From assembly GCA_016841565.1 (NCBI GenBank), contig JAENYX010000027.1:1-39012 (forward strand): DNA of 39,012 nucleotides. Reading direction: 5' to 3'. Below are positions 32,130-39,012 of the stretch, piece after piece. Under the pieces are notes generated by a model, which made no database searches, was not told the DNA's origin, and saw only the letters and a program-made list of their open reading frames with translations. How positions within the stretch are numbered: the first letter of the stretch is position 1; each line of letters starts with the position of its first letter. The translations under genes were made by a program, and so were the position numbers. This stretch comes from Clostridium thermobutyricum. Lineage in GTDB: Bacteria > Bacillota > Clostridia > Ch29.

Positions 32130-33209
32130 TCACTTTTCGATTTTTGTAAGGCCTCTGCGGATGGTTTCGCCTTCGGGGCCCGACCTTAAATCATGAAGCT
32201 GTTTGAAGTAGTTTTCTTTTAAAACATCAAAATCGGGGTTAACATGCCCAAGCTTCTTTGCACAGCAGAGCCCGGCTAGTTTTCCTTCAACCATAGCGCT
32301 GCTTGCCTCTTCTATGCCTGCCACATCTCCTGCCACAAAGATGCCCGGAACACTGGTTTCCAACTCTTTGTTTCTGACAGGAACGTGGCCGCTCAGTTCA
32401 CGGATATATTTCATTTCGCAGCCTATTTGCCACAACAGCTCACCTAAGGGTGTTAACCCGGTTGAAATACACAATACGTCCGTTTCTATATCAAATTCCG
32501 TACCCGGTATCTCTTTTTTGTTTTCATCCAGTTTAATCAGAGTAATCTTTTCCAGCTTATCTTTGCCGTGAGCATATACAACACGGTGCTGGGGCATAAT
32601 TGGAACTCCCATTCTTCTTAGTTTTGAAGCGTGTACTGCATAACCGCCATATTTGGGACCTCTGCATATAACGCCCTTTACTTTTATACCGGCCTGCAGC
32701 AACTGGTAGCTTACAATAAGCCCTATATTACCGGCACCAACCATAAACACGCTGTTTCCGGGTGCCACTCCGTATACGTTCATCAGTGTCTGAACTGCTC
32801 CGGCACCATATATTCCAGGCAAATCATTGTTGGGAAAAGCGGGAAATTTTTCCGATGCGCCTGTGGCGACTATAATGGCCTGGGGTGCTATTTTTATATA
32901 TTTGCCTGATTGTTCAACGGTCAGTACCCTGTCTTCATACAAACCCACAACCGTGGAGTCCAGCATTACTGTGACATTGTTGCCCAGCTTCTCCAATTCG
33001 GCATTCAGTATCCCGGGAATATCTATACCCCTTGTTGAGGCATGCTGCTCTTTTGAGCCGAAGAACATATGGGTTTGCTTGATAAGCTGTCCGCCAAGCT
33101 GGCTGTCTCTCTCCAGGAGTATAACCTTTGCTCCCGATGATGCGGCGTTAATGGCAGCACATAAGCCTGCCGGACCTCCACCGATAACAGCAATATCTGT
33201 TTTCATCAT
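32130..33209 (-). CDS. HcnB/OoxA-like NAD(P)/FAD oxidoreductase
   Basis: 359 residues. FAD motif VIGGGPAGLCAAINAASSG at the N-terminus, a second dinucleotide motif MVGAGNIGLIVSYQLLQAG near residue 177, ATG in IIVATGASEKFP, and a C-terminal GIFVAGDVAGIEEASSAMVEGKLAG. It ends soon after this, without the BFD domain usual in this subfamily. AAAGGTG precedes the ATG. It overlaps the 2Fe-2S gene upstream by 4 bases (ATGA) and is followed 13 bases later by the ferredoxin-BFD gene. Confidence 0.9.
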   Translation of the reverse strand: MMKTDIAVIGGGPAGLCAAINAASSGAKVILLERDSQLGGQLIKQTHMFFGSKEQHASTRGIDIPGILNAELEKLGNNVTVMLDSTVVGLYEDRVLTVEQSGKYIKIAPQAIIVATGASEKFPAFPNNDLPGIYGAGAVQTLMNVYGVAPGNSVFMVGAGNIGLIVSYQLLQAGIKVKGVICRGPKYGGYAVHASKLRRMGVPIMPQHRVVYAHGKDKLEKITLIKLDENKKEIPGTEFDIETDVLCISTGLTPLGELLWQIGCEMKYIRELSGHVPVRNKELETSVPGIFVAGDVAGIEEASSAMVEGKLAGLCCAKKLGHVNPDFDVLKENYFKQLHDLRSGPEGETIRRGLTKIEK

Positions 33210-33511
33210 TTTAAATCACCTTTCCCTTTTTGTGTTTCTACAACTGTGCCTTCCATCAGTTTTTCAACACAGGTCCTCACATTGGGCTTTCCATTAACAA
33301 CCATTAGACATGATGAGCAGTTCCCGATGGCGCAGTAAAAACCCCTGGGCCTCTTACGCTCATGACTGTACCCCAGTACCCTGACGCCTTGAGCGTGAAG
33401 TGCTGCGGCGATCGGTTCTCCTTCATACCCTTCCATTTCTTTCCCGTTGTAAGTAAATTTGACTTTTTTACCCTTTTTAAAGGTGAGGATTGGATGGTTT
33501 TCTATTCGCAT
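33206..33511 (-). CDS. HcnA-like 2Fe-2S subunit
   Basis: 101 residues, a plant-type 2Fe-2S fold with Cys60, Cys65, Cys68 (CAIGNCSSC) and Cys81 (RTC). These short proteins (HcnA, OoxB or SoxA N-terminal-like) accompany HcnB/HcnC-type dehydrogenases. GGAGG precedes the ATG. It is the first gene of the four-gene operon. Confidence 0.9.
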   Translation of the reverse strand: MRIENHPILTFKKGKKVKFTYNGKEMEGYEGEPIAAALHAQGVRVLGYSHERKRPRGFYCAIGNCSSCLMVVNGKPNVRTCVEKLMEGTVVETQKGKGDLK

Positions 33512-33547
33512 ATTTCTACCTCCTATCTTTTGTTATTGAATATGAGG

Positions 33548-33566
33548 CATACAGTAGCTCTGTATG
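33548..33566 (-). promoter_or_regulatory. Inverted repeat in the leader of the amine dehydrogenase-type operon
   Basis: CATACAG (33548-33554) and CTGTATG (33560-33566) flank TAGCT. It sits between a TATAAT (minus strand, 33575-33580) and the ribosome binding site, where a repressor site or leader hairpin would be. Confidence 0.5.
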
Positions 33567-33664
33567 AGTAGCTAATTATATATTCGTATAAAAAAGTAAA
33601 AATCCTGCTAAATTTTTATATAATACTAAAAAAATATCGAAAATTATTTGCCTGATATATAATA
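33567..33664. other. AT-rich stretch between the dehydrogenase operon and asnS
   Basis: Contains a possible -10 (TATAAT, minus, 33575-33580) with a weak -35; no gene or RNA recognised. Confidence 0.4.
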
Positions 33665-33716
33665 AATCCACATTAGTAACCTTATGCGTACGGCACAGGT
33701 AATATTAATGTGGATT
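33665..33716 (-). terminator. Hairpin downstream of asnS
   Basis: Perfect 11-bp stem (33665-33675 with 33706-33716) around a 30-base interior that can pair further (ACCT/AGGT). It lies 70 bases after the asnS stop; the U tract is poor. Confidence 0.5.
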
Positions 33717-33785
33717 CTGAGTGTTATTTGTCAAACATATTATTGTAAAAATTGAATTGCATATTAACTATTCTATGTATAGGTC

Positions 33786-35078
33786 TTAGGGAGTAATTCT
33801 GTTGAGTGTCCTGGCAAAGGGTATGGTTTCTCTAATATGGTCAATCCCGCATATCCAGGCCACGGTTCTTTCCAATCCAAGACCAAAGCCTGAATGGGGT
33901 ACCGTACCGTATTTTCTCAGGTCCAGATACCATTGATAGGCTTCTATAGGCAAGCCTTCTTCCTTAATCTTGCTTAACAGCAGATCATAATCGTGTATCC
34001 TTTGGCTTCCCCCTATTATTTCTCCGTAGCCCTCCGGGGCCAGCAGATCAGCTCCGAGTATGACATTGCTGTTCTCGGGGTCGGGTTCCATATAGAATGC
34101 CTTTATCTTGACCGGGAATTTTTCCACAAAAACCGGACTGTCAAATTGTTCGGCGATAAAGGTTTCATCGGGGGCACCGAAATCTCCTCCCCACTCGAAG
34201 TTAAAACCATTATCCTGAAGCATTTTTACAGCCGTGTCATAGGTTATTCTCGGGAATGGTGCCTTAATTTTTTCAAGCTGCGTTATGTCTCTGTTAAGAG
34301 TTTTAAGCTCCATGGAGCATTTTTCCAGAATGCTCTTTACAATATGCTCTATCAGTCTTTCCTGCAGCTCCATATTATCCTGATGATTAAAATATGCCAT
34401 TTCGGGCTCAATCATCCAAAACTCATTCAGGTGTCTCCTTGTTTTGGACTTTTCGGCACGAAAGGTGGGACCGAAACTGTATACCTTGCCGAAAGCCATT
34501 GCGGCAGCCTCATTATACAATTGTCCGGTCTGGGACAAATATGCTTTTTGGTCAAAATAGTTCAGCTCGAAGAGATTAGTAGTTCCTTCACAGCTATTAG
34601 CTGTAATTATCGGAGGTTCTATTAGTACAAAACCTTCACTGTCAAGAAACTCTCTAATAGCCCTGTTAATATTGGCCCGAATTGTCAGTGTTGCATGCTG
34701 TCTGGGATTCCTCATCCACAAATGGCGAAAATCCATTAGGAATTCTATGCCGTGCTCTTTCATGGTAATGGGATATTCGGCCGATAATGATACCGGCTGA
34801 ATACTCGTTATAGTCAACTCATACCCGCTAGGTGCCCTGTCATCCTTTCTTACTATGCCCGTTACCATTATGGATGATTCCTGTGAAATTTCTTTACACA
34901 AACTGAAGGTTTCATCCGACAGCTCATTTTTGACGGCTACCCCCTGTACAAAGCCCGTTCCGTCTCTTAGCTGCAGGAATGCTATCTTTCCGCTGGATCT
35001 TTTATTGTACAACCAGCCCTTTATCATTACTTCCCTGCCTTGGTGGTCTTTTAGGTTCCGTATGGTAGACTCAATCAT
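33786..35078 (-). CDS. asnS: Asparagine--tRNA ligase
   Basis: 430 residues, class IIb. The N-terminal OB-fold (1-~110) reads [31 protein letters not shown]. The catalytic core shows [23 protein letters not shown] (motif 2 region) and [15 protein letters not shown] (motif 3). The HLNEFW segment and length point to AsnS rather than AspS, which carries a GAD insertion domain absent here. AGGAGG precedes the ATG. The 74-base gap from purB is too short for a T-box, so it is probably cotranscribed with purB. Confidence 0.95.
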   Translation of the reverse strand: MIESTIRNLKDHQGREVMIKGWLYNKRSSGKIAFLQLRDGTGFVQGVAVKNELSDETFSLCKEISQESSIMVTGIVRKDDRAPSGYELTITSIQPVSLSAEYPITMKEHGIEFLMDFRHLWMRNPRQHATLTIRANINRAIREFLDSEGFVLIEPPIITANSCEGTTNLFELNYFDQKAYLSQTGQLYNEAAAMAFGKVYSFGPTFRAEKSKTRRHLNEFWMIEPEMAYFNHQDNMELQERLIEHIVKSILEKCSMELKTLNRDITQLEKIKAPFPRITYDTAVKMLQDNGFNFEWGGDFGAPDETFIAEQFDSPVFVEKFPVKIKAFYMEPDPENSNVILGADLLAPEGYGEIIGGSQRIHDYDLLLSKIKEEGLPIEAYQWYLDLRKYGTVPHSGFGLGLERTVAWICGIDHIRETIPFARTLNRITP

Positions 35079-35152
35079 ATATATACCTCCTAATGTATTA
35101 ATGTGGTTCAGCCCCTTTTCCGCAAAGTCGTGTCAGCTGGAGCTAATCAATA

Positions 35153-36580
35153 TCATACTTTTATCTGCTCCGTGTCATCAGGAATATGTTTATATTCAGA
35201 CAGAATGGGCTGTATGAAAGCGCATATGTATTCTTCCACCTGCATTGAGGATCTGCCTGTATATTTTTCCGGTTCCAGCAGACAGTCCAGTTTTTCTTTG
35301 GTCAGGCTAAAGCTTTTATCCTTTTCGATTGAATCTATAAGATTATTGTCCAGTCCCTCTTTAACTCTGCTGCTTGCCTGTATGGAGTACTTCCGTATTT
35401 TTTCGTGAAGCTCCTGCCGGTCGCCGCCCCCTTTGACTGCTTCCATTAGAATGTTCTCTGTTGCCATAAAAGGTAGTTCCTGACTCACGTGGGTCTTGAT
35501 TACATTGTCATTGACAGTCATGCCTGCAACTATATTAGTGTATAAAAGCAGGATTGAATCGGCTGCCAGAAATGCTTCGGGTATGACGATTCTCCTGTTT
35601 GCCGAATCGTCCAGGGTCCTTTCAAACCATTGCTGTGATGCTGTAATCTGCGGGTTTAAAGACATTACAATCAACATTCTTGACAGGGCGCTTATTCTTT
35701 CACTTCGCATGGGGTTTCTTTTATATGCCATTGCTGAAGATCCCACCTGGCTTTCCTCGAAGGGTTCTTCTATTTCCTTTAAATGCTGCAAAAGCCTCAT
35801 ATCGTTACTGAATTTGCCTGAGCTCTGAGCAATAGAACTGAGTAAATTCAGTACCTTTGTATCCAGCTTTCTTGGATAGGTCTGGCCTGTTATGGGAAAG
35901 GAAACCGTAAAGCCCATTTTTTCTGCAATTATACTGTCAAGTTTCGCAACCTTGTCATGGTCTCCGTCAAGCAATTCCAGAAAGCTTGCCTGGGTTCCCG
36001 TTGTGCCCTTGGCGCCTCTTAAGGGCATATTCTCAATCAGGCTTTGGATATCCTGAAGGTCCATATATAAGTCCTGCAGCCACAAAGCAGCCCTCTTACC
36101 GACGGTGGTCAGCTGTGCCGGTTGAAAGTGGGTAAACCCAAGGGTGGGCATATCCTTATATTTTAATGCAAAGGCACTGAGTTTGCGCATGCAGTTTACA
36201 AGTCTTTTTTGTATCAGTCCAAGGGCCTGGCGCATAAGAATTATATCTGTATTGTCTCCGACAAATGCACTGGTTGCTCCCAGATGGATTATCGGCTTTG
36301 CCTGGGGGCACTGCAGTCCGAAAGCGTGAACATGAGCCATGACATCGTGCCTGACTTCCTTTTCAAACCTTCCGGCATCGTCAAAATTGATGTTGTTTTG
36401 ATACTCTTTCATGCTATCAATCTGATGCTGACTTATGTTAAGCCCCAATTCCTTCTGGGCCTCTGCCAGGGCTATCCACAGGCTTCTCCAGGTAGAAAAC
36501 TTTCTTTGATCCGAGAAGATTTTTGACATTTCCCTGCTTGCATATCTCCCAATCAAAGGGTTATTGTACTCGGTGTGCAT
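35153..36580 (-). CDS. purB: Adenylosuccinate lyase
   Basis: 475 residues, fumarase/aspartase superfamily. It cleaves SAICAR and adenylosuccinate in purine synthesis. The family signature GSSAMAYKRNPMRSE is near residue 292; the catalytic His region HLGATSAFVGDNTD is near 98 and TLGFTHFQPAQLTTVGKRA near 146. Its AAGGA site lies inside the end of the PHP gene, 6 bases separate the reading frames, and the order PHP-purB-asnS suggests one operon. It stands apart from other pur genes in this window. Confidence 0.95.
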   Translation of the reverse strand: MHTEYNNPLIGRYASREMSKIFSDQRKFSTWRSLWIALAEAQKELGLNISQHQIDSMKEYQNNINFDDAGRFEKEVRHDVMAHVHAFGLQCPQAKPIIHLGATSAFVGDNTDIILMRQALGLIQKRLVNCMRKLSAFALKYKDMPTLGFTHFQPAQLTTVGKRAALWLQDLYMDLQDIQSLIENMPLRGAKGTTGTQASFLELLDGDHDKVAKLDSIIAEKMGFTVSFPITGQTYPRKLDTKVLNLLSSIAQSSGKFSNDMRLLQHLKEIEEPFEESQVGSSAMAYKRNPMRSERISALSRMLIVMSLNPQITASQQWFERTLDDSANRRIVIPEAFLAADSILLLYTNIVAGMTVNDNVIKTHVSQELPFMATENILMEAVKGGGDRQELHEKIRKYSIQASSRVKEGLDNNLIDSIEKDKSFSLTKEKLDCLLEPEKYTGRSSMQVEEYICAFIQPILSEYKHIPDDTEQIKV

Positions 36581-36586
36581 TGGGTA

Positions 36587-37450
36587 TTATCTTCCTTTCG
36601 TTTGATTTTCTGCATTTTTTCCATTGTTGTATGCAGCGCTTTTGAGAATTTCTACAACTTCATAGGATACCGTAAACTGTCCAATAAGCATTTTGCCGTC
36701 ATATTTACCATCACCATGGCAATCCGAACCTCCGGTGGAAATAAGATTATGACGGCGGGCTATTCTTTCGAAATGTTCTGCCTGGCAATTGTTATGCCTT
36801 GAATGGTATACTTCTATACCCTGTATGCCCTGCTTAATACACATATCTATGTAAGAACCGTTGCTTAATACTCCCGGGTGAGCCAACACCGGCACTCCTC
36901 CGCAGCTTTTAATCAATTCAATGGCTTGACGGGGAAGCAGCTTGTATCTTTCAACATAGGCGGGGCATCCATATCCGATATATCTTTCAAATGCCTCCTT
37001 TATATTTGAAACATAACCCTGTTCCTGTAATACTCTGGCAATATGCGGTCTGCCCAAAGAATCTGCTTTACCTGCCTTTGAGCGAACCTGCTCCAGGGTT
37101 ATGTCAAACCCCTGATTCTGCAGCTTTTCTATTATAGACTGGATTCTGTGCAGCCTTGATTGCTTGAGTTTCTTTAAAGCTTCAATAAAACACCCGTCTT
37201 TATGGTCTATATAATAGCCCAGGATATGTAATTCTCCATTATCCGCACTGGTATTAACCTCAATGCCCGGAACTACATCAATGCCATACTCCTGCCCGGC
37301 AGCGATTGCCTCATCTATCCCTTCGACAGTGTCATGGTCGGTCAGGGCAATAGCGTCCAGCTTACACTTTGCCGCCTGCTCTACTATTTGGAACGGAGAA
37401 AGAAGACCGTCCGATTTATTGCTGTGAAGATGTAAATCGGCTTTTTGCAT
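36587..37450 (-). CDS. PHP-domain phosphoesterase (YciV/RNase AM-like)
   Basis: 287 residues. The PHP metal-binding motifs are DLHLHSNKSDG (5-15), LTDHDTVEG (36-44), GIEVNT (62-67), LAHPG (near 175) and TGGSDCHGDGK (near 241). The inserted helical region (residues ~95-150) is typical of the group hydrolysing 3',5'-nucleoside bisphosphates and short 5' RNA or DNA ends. It lies 11 bases after the dipeptidase gene with GGGAGGATACAA before the ATG. The exact substrate is not deducible. Confidence 0.88.
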   Translation of the reverse strand: MQKADLHLHSNKSDGLLSPFQIVEQAAKCKLDAIALTDHDTVEGIDEAIAAGQEYGIDVVPGIEVNTSADNGELHILGYYIDHKDGCFIEALKKLKQSRLHRIQSIIEKLQNQGFDITLEQVRSKAGKADSLGRPHIARVLQEQGYVSNIKEAFERYIGYGCPAYVERYKLLPRQAIELIKSCGGVPVLAHPGVLSNGSYIDMCIKQGIQGIEVYHSRHNNCQAEHFERIARRHNLISTGGSDCHGDGKYDGKMLIGQFTVSYEVVEILKSAAYNNGKNAENQTKGR

Positions 37451-37461
37451 TTGTATCCTCC

Positions 37462-38403
37462 CTACAGCGTGTTCCGCAGAATTCTGTAAAAATTGCCCCC
37501 CATTATTTTTTCCAAATCCTGTCTGCTATATTTTCTTCTTGATAATTCTTCATAGATTTTAGAGTAGCATTCAGCCCCGCATATTCCATCCGGTAACTTT
37601 TCGGTGCCGTCGAAATCGCTGCCCAATCCAATACTGTTTATTCCCGCCTTTTCTATTATATGTTCGATATGGTCGGCTACTCCCGATATATTTTTCTTCT
37701 CACTTCCAAGAAAATCAGGCACAAAATTTACTCCAACAACTCCGTTTAATCGGCCTATTGCTTCCAATTGCCTGTCATCCAGGTTCCTTGAATGATGACA
37801 TAAAGAAAGGCAGTTGGAATGGGAAGCAATGACAGGTTTGTCGCTTAACTCTATTATATCCCAAAATCCCCTTTTTGAAATATGAGATAAATCTATTATC
37901 ATACCCAGATCATTCATTTTTTTGACTGCTTGTGCTCCCTGCTCGCTCAGTCCGTTATCCTCATTGTCTCCAATACCTCCGCATAAGCCGTTTCCCGGGT
38001 TCCAGGTAAAGGACATGCATCGCACTCCAAGCCGGTGCAGAAAGTCTATACGGTAAAGATTATCAACAAGAAGATATGCCCCTTCAACAGCCAGTATAAT
38101 ACCCAGGCTTTTATTCTCTATACAATGGGAGAGAGATGCAGCATCCCTGATAAATACCACGTTGTCTTTTGCGGATGAAATCCCTTTATAAAAATAATCA
38201 ACAAGTTCCATTAAACCGTTGAAATGGTCATGAGTCTGAAAGTGATTGCAGAAAAGCGCCATGAATTGTATATGTGGTTTTAAAGAGCCGAGGGTGTTCA
38301 GGCTTATATGGGTTTCTCCCTTGTTATTTTGGAAAGAAGTTCCCGACTCGTAAGCTTTCAAGACGGTATCGCAGTGGGCATCTATACTTAAAATATTTTT
38401 CAT
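37462..38403 (-). CDS. Membrane dipeptidase-type (M19) peptidase
   Basis: 313 residues, renal dipeptidase family with an amidohydrolase barrel. Metal ligands are visible in SIDAHCDTVLKAY (HxD), AVEGAYLL (Glu), IIDLSHISKRGF (His) and VIASHSNCLSLC (His), with GLGSDFDGTEKLPDG holding the substrate Asp. No signal peptide, so cytoplasmic. Bacterial members cleave dipeptides, including some with D-residues. GAAGGGAG precedes the ATG. It is the first gene of the dipeptidase-PHP-purB-asnS run. Confidence 0.92.
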   Translation of the reverse strand: MKNILSIDAHCDTVLKAYESGTSFQNNKGETHISLNTLGSLKPHIQFMALFCNHFQTHDHFNGLMELVDYFYKGISSAKDNVVFIRDAASLSHCIENKSLGIILAVEGAYLLVDNLYRIDFLHRLGVRCMSFTWNPGNGLCGGIGDNEDNGLSEQGAQAVKKMNDLGMIIDLSHISKRGFWDIIELSDKPVIASHSNCLSLCHHSRNLDDRQLEAIGRLNGVVGVNFVPDFLGSEKKNISGVADHIEHIIEKAGINSIGLGSDFDGTEKLPDGICGAECYSKIYEELSRRKYSRQDLEKIMGGNFYRILRNTL

Positions 38404-38451
38404 GGGTTATTCTCCCTTCAAAAAATGGCATACAGCTTTGGGTTTCATAAT

Positions 38452-38479
38452 AAAAACCTGCCTAGTTAAGCAGGTTTTT
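38452..38479 (-). terminator. Terminator after spoVS
   Basis: Perfect 10-bp stem AAAAACCTGC (38452-38461) / GCAGGTTTTT (38470-38479), 8-base loop; on the minus strand it ends in a T run. It lies 17 bases after the spoVS stop. Confidence 0.9.
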
Positions 38480-38496
38480 AGGACAAAACTCAGAAT

Positions 38497-38757
38497 CTAT
38501 CTTGGCTCAACAATCAGCTTAATAGCCGTTCTCTCTTCCCCATCTATTAAGATATCAGTGAATGCAGGTATACATATAAGATCCATACCGCTGGGAGCAA
38601 CAAATCCCCGTGCTATTGCCACTGCCTTAACTGCCTGATTCAATGCACCGGCGCCTATAGCCTGCATCTCAGCATTCCCTTTTTCCCTGAGAACACCAGC
38701 CAGTGCACCGGCAACCGAGTTCGGATTTGACTTGGCTGATACCTTTAATACATCCAT
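38497..38757 (-). CDS. spoVS: Stage V sporulation protein S
   Basis: 86 residues, nearly identical along its length to the strongly conserved SpoVS pattern (LKVSAKSNPNSVAGALAGVL, QAIGAGALNQAVKAVAIARG, IPAFTDILIDGEERTAIKL). An Alba-like fold; needed for stage V sporulation and coat assembly in Bacillus. ATG 38757 is preferred to TTG 38760 because relatives begin M-x-x-LKVSAK; AAGGGGGC lies upstream. It is preceded by a sigma-H promoter and followed by a terminator, so it is a single-gene unit. Confidence 0.97.
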   Translation of the reverse strand: MDVLKVSAKSNPNSVAGALAGVLREKGNAEMQAIGAGALNQAVKAVAIARGFVAPSGMDLICIPAFTDILIDGEERTAIKLIVEPR

Positions 38758-38800
38758 CAATAAAAGCCCCCTTCTAAATAAATTATTGCATTATAGTTTA

Positions 38801-38829
38801 ATATTCTACATCTAGTAAATAAATCCTTT
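38801..38829 (-). promoter_or_regulatory. Sigma-H promoter of spoVS
   Basis: On the minus strand AAAGGATTT (38821-38829) and GTAGAATAT (38801-38809) are separated by 11 bases, matching the Bacillus sigma-H consensus RnAGGAWWW-N11-12-RnnGAATWW at all fixed positions. spoVS is sigma-H-controlled in Bacillus. Confidence 0.85.
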
Positions 38830-38958
38830 TTATTTGAGAATAATTTAAACATAAATATGCAGAAAACGACAATATTTGTGAGCAATTGCTTAATAAAACG
38901 GCTGTATTGTCTAAAAATCTATTATATTCAGATTGCCTTTAAACCAATGGTATTTAAA
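38830..38958. other. Gene-free stretch with nested inverted repeats
   Basis: No gene. GACAATA (38868-38874) and TATTGTC (38905-38911) enclose the palindrome AGCAATTGCT (38881-38890). Function unknown. Confidence 0.4.
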
Positions 38959-39012
38959 ATCGAGTAGGAGGTAAATAATTAATTTATTTACCGTCCTCTC
39001 ACACCACCAGTA
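38959..39012 (-). mobile_element. 3' end of a group II intron (domain VI), body outside window
   Basis: Read on the minus strand, the sequence runs GGTGGTGTGAGAGGACGG, then a long stem, then CCTCCTACTCGAT. Bases 39000 to 38962 fold into a hairpin of 3+4+9 pairs with one bulged C on the 5' side and one bulged A (38965) on the 3' side. The bulged A lies 7 bases from the putative 3' splice site at 38959, the known branch-point position in group II domain VI. The GGTGTGAGAGG...CCTACTCGAT context is familiar from bacterial group II intron ends. Domain V and any reverse transcriptase would lie beyond 39012. Confidence 0.7.

Noticed and set aside
35079..35152. A T-box leader for asnS.
   Set aside because: The 74-base gap is too short and contains no T-box sequence or specifier stem.
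1..39012. CRISPR arrays, insertion-sequence transposases, prophage genes or rRNA.
   Set aside because: No regularly spaced direct repeats, transposase motifs, phage structural genes or rRNA cores were seen; the only mobile-element sign is the intron end at 38959-39012.

Overview
The window reads as ordinary chromosome from an anaerobic, spore-forming Clostridia-type Firmicute. The evidence is SpoVS and SpoVK, a Gram-positive LexA with a divergent YneA-like gene, the miaB-ricA-mutS-mutL-miaA-hfq-spoVK-ynbB gene order known from Bacillus and Clostridia, strong AGGAGG ribosome binding sites, and many oxygen-sensitive Fe-S and tungsten-type enzymes. I cannot name the genus.

Left part (1-9000): two tRNA genes on the minus strand (tRNA-Asp cut by the window edge, and a CAT-anticodon tRNA) behind a near-consensus promoter. 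Then come a beta-CASP metallo-hydrolase, a MerR-type coiled-coil protein with a HAD hydrolase, a small stress protein, a CBS protein, an IclR regulator with a class V aminotransferase, a split chromate transporter and a TPR lipoprotein. A repeat-rich stretch of about 0.45 kb without a gene follows.

Centre (9000-23900): a conserved tRNA modification, mismatch repair and RNA chaperone block, then spoVK, a YnbB-like PLP enzyme and an M24 peptidase. The divergent lexA / yneA-like SOS unit has three LexA boxes placed on two recognisable promoters. After it come a 53-residue Cys-rich protein, a short-type S-adenosylhomocysteinase and a Xer-type recombinase. The recombinase is preceded by a perfect 12-bp inverted repeat and two opposed DnaA boxes.

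Right part (24200-33500), all on the minus strand, is a redox island. A four-gene amine or amino-acid dehydrogenase cluster (HcnA-like 2Fe-2S protein, HcnB-like flavoprotein, ferredoxin-BFD fusion, DAO-type flavoprotein) lies upstream of an aldehyde oxidoreductase operon (poly-ferredoxin, AOR-family tungsten enzyme, MoaD/ThiS-like carrier, NuoE-like and NuoF-like subunits). Downstream lies a lipoprotein with two FMN-attachment motifs. A coherent reading, which is inference, is that amines or amino acids are oxidised, the aldehydes produced go to acids, and electrons pass to ferredoxin and NAD(P). This is the best candidate in the window for a little-described system. The operon also has a structured leader and a ribosome binding site apparently split by a hairpin.

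Far right (33786-39012): asnS, purB, a PHP phosphoesterase, a membrane-type dipeptidase and spoVS, all on the minus strand, with a near-perfect sigma-H promoter for spoVS. The last ~54 bases look like the 3' end (domain VI with bulged branch-point A) of a minus-strand group II intron whose body lies outside the window.
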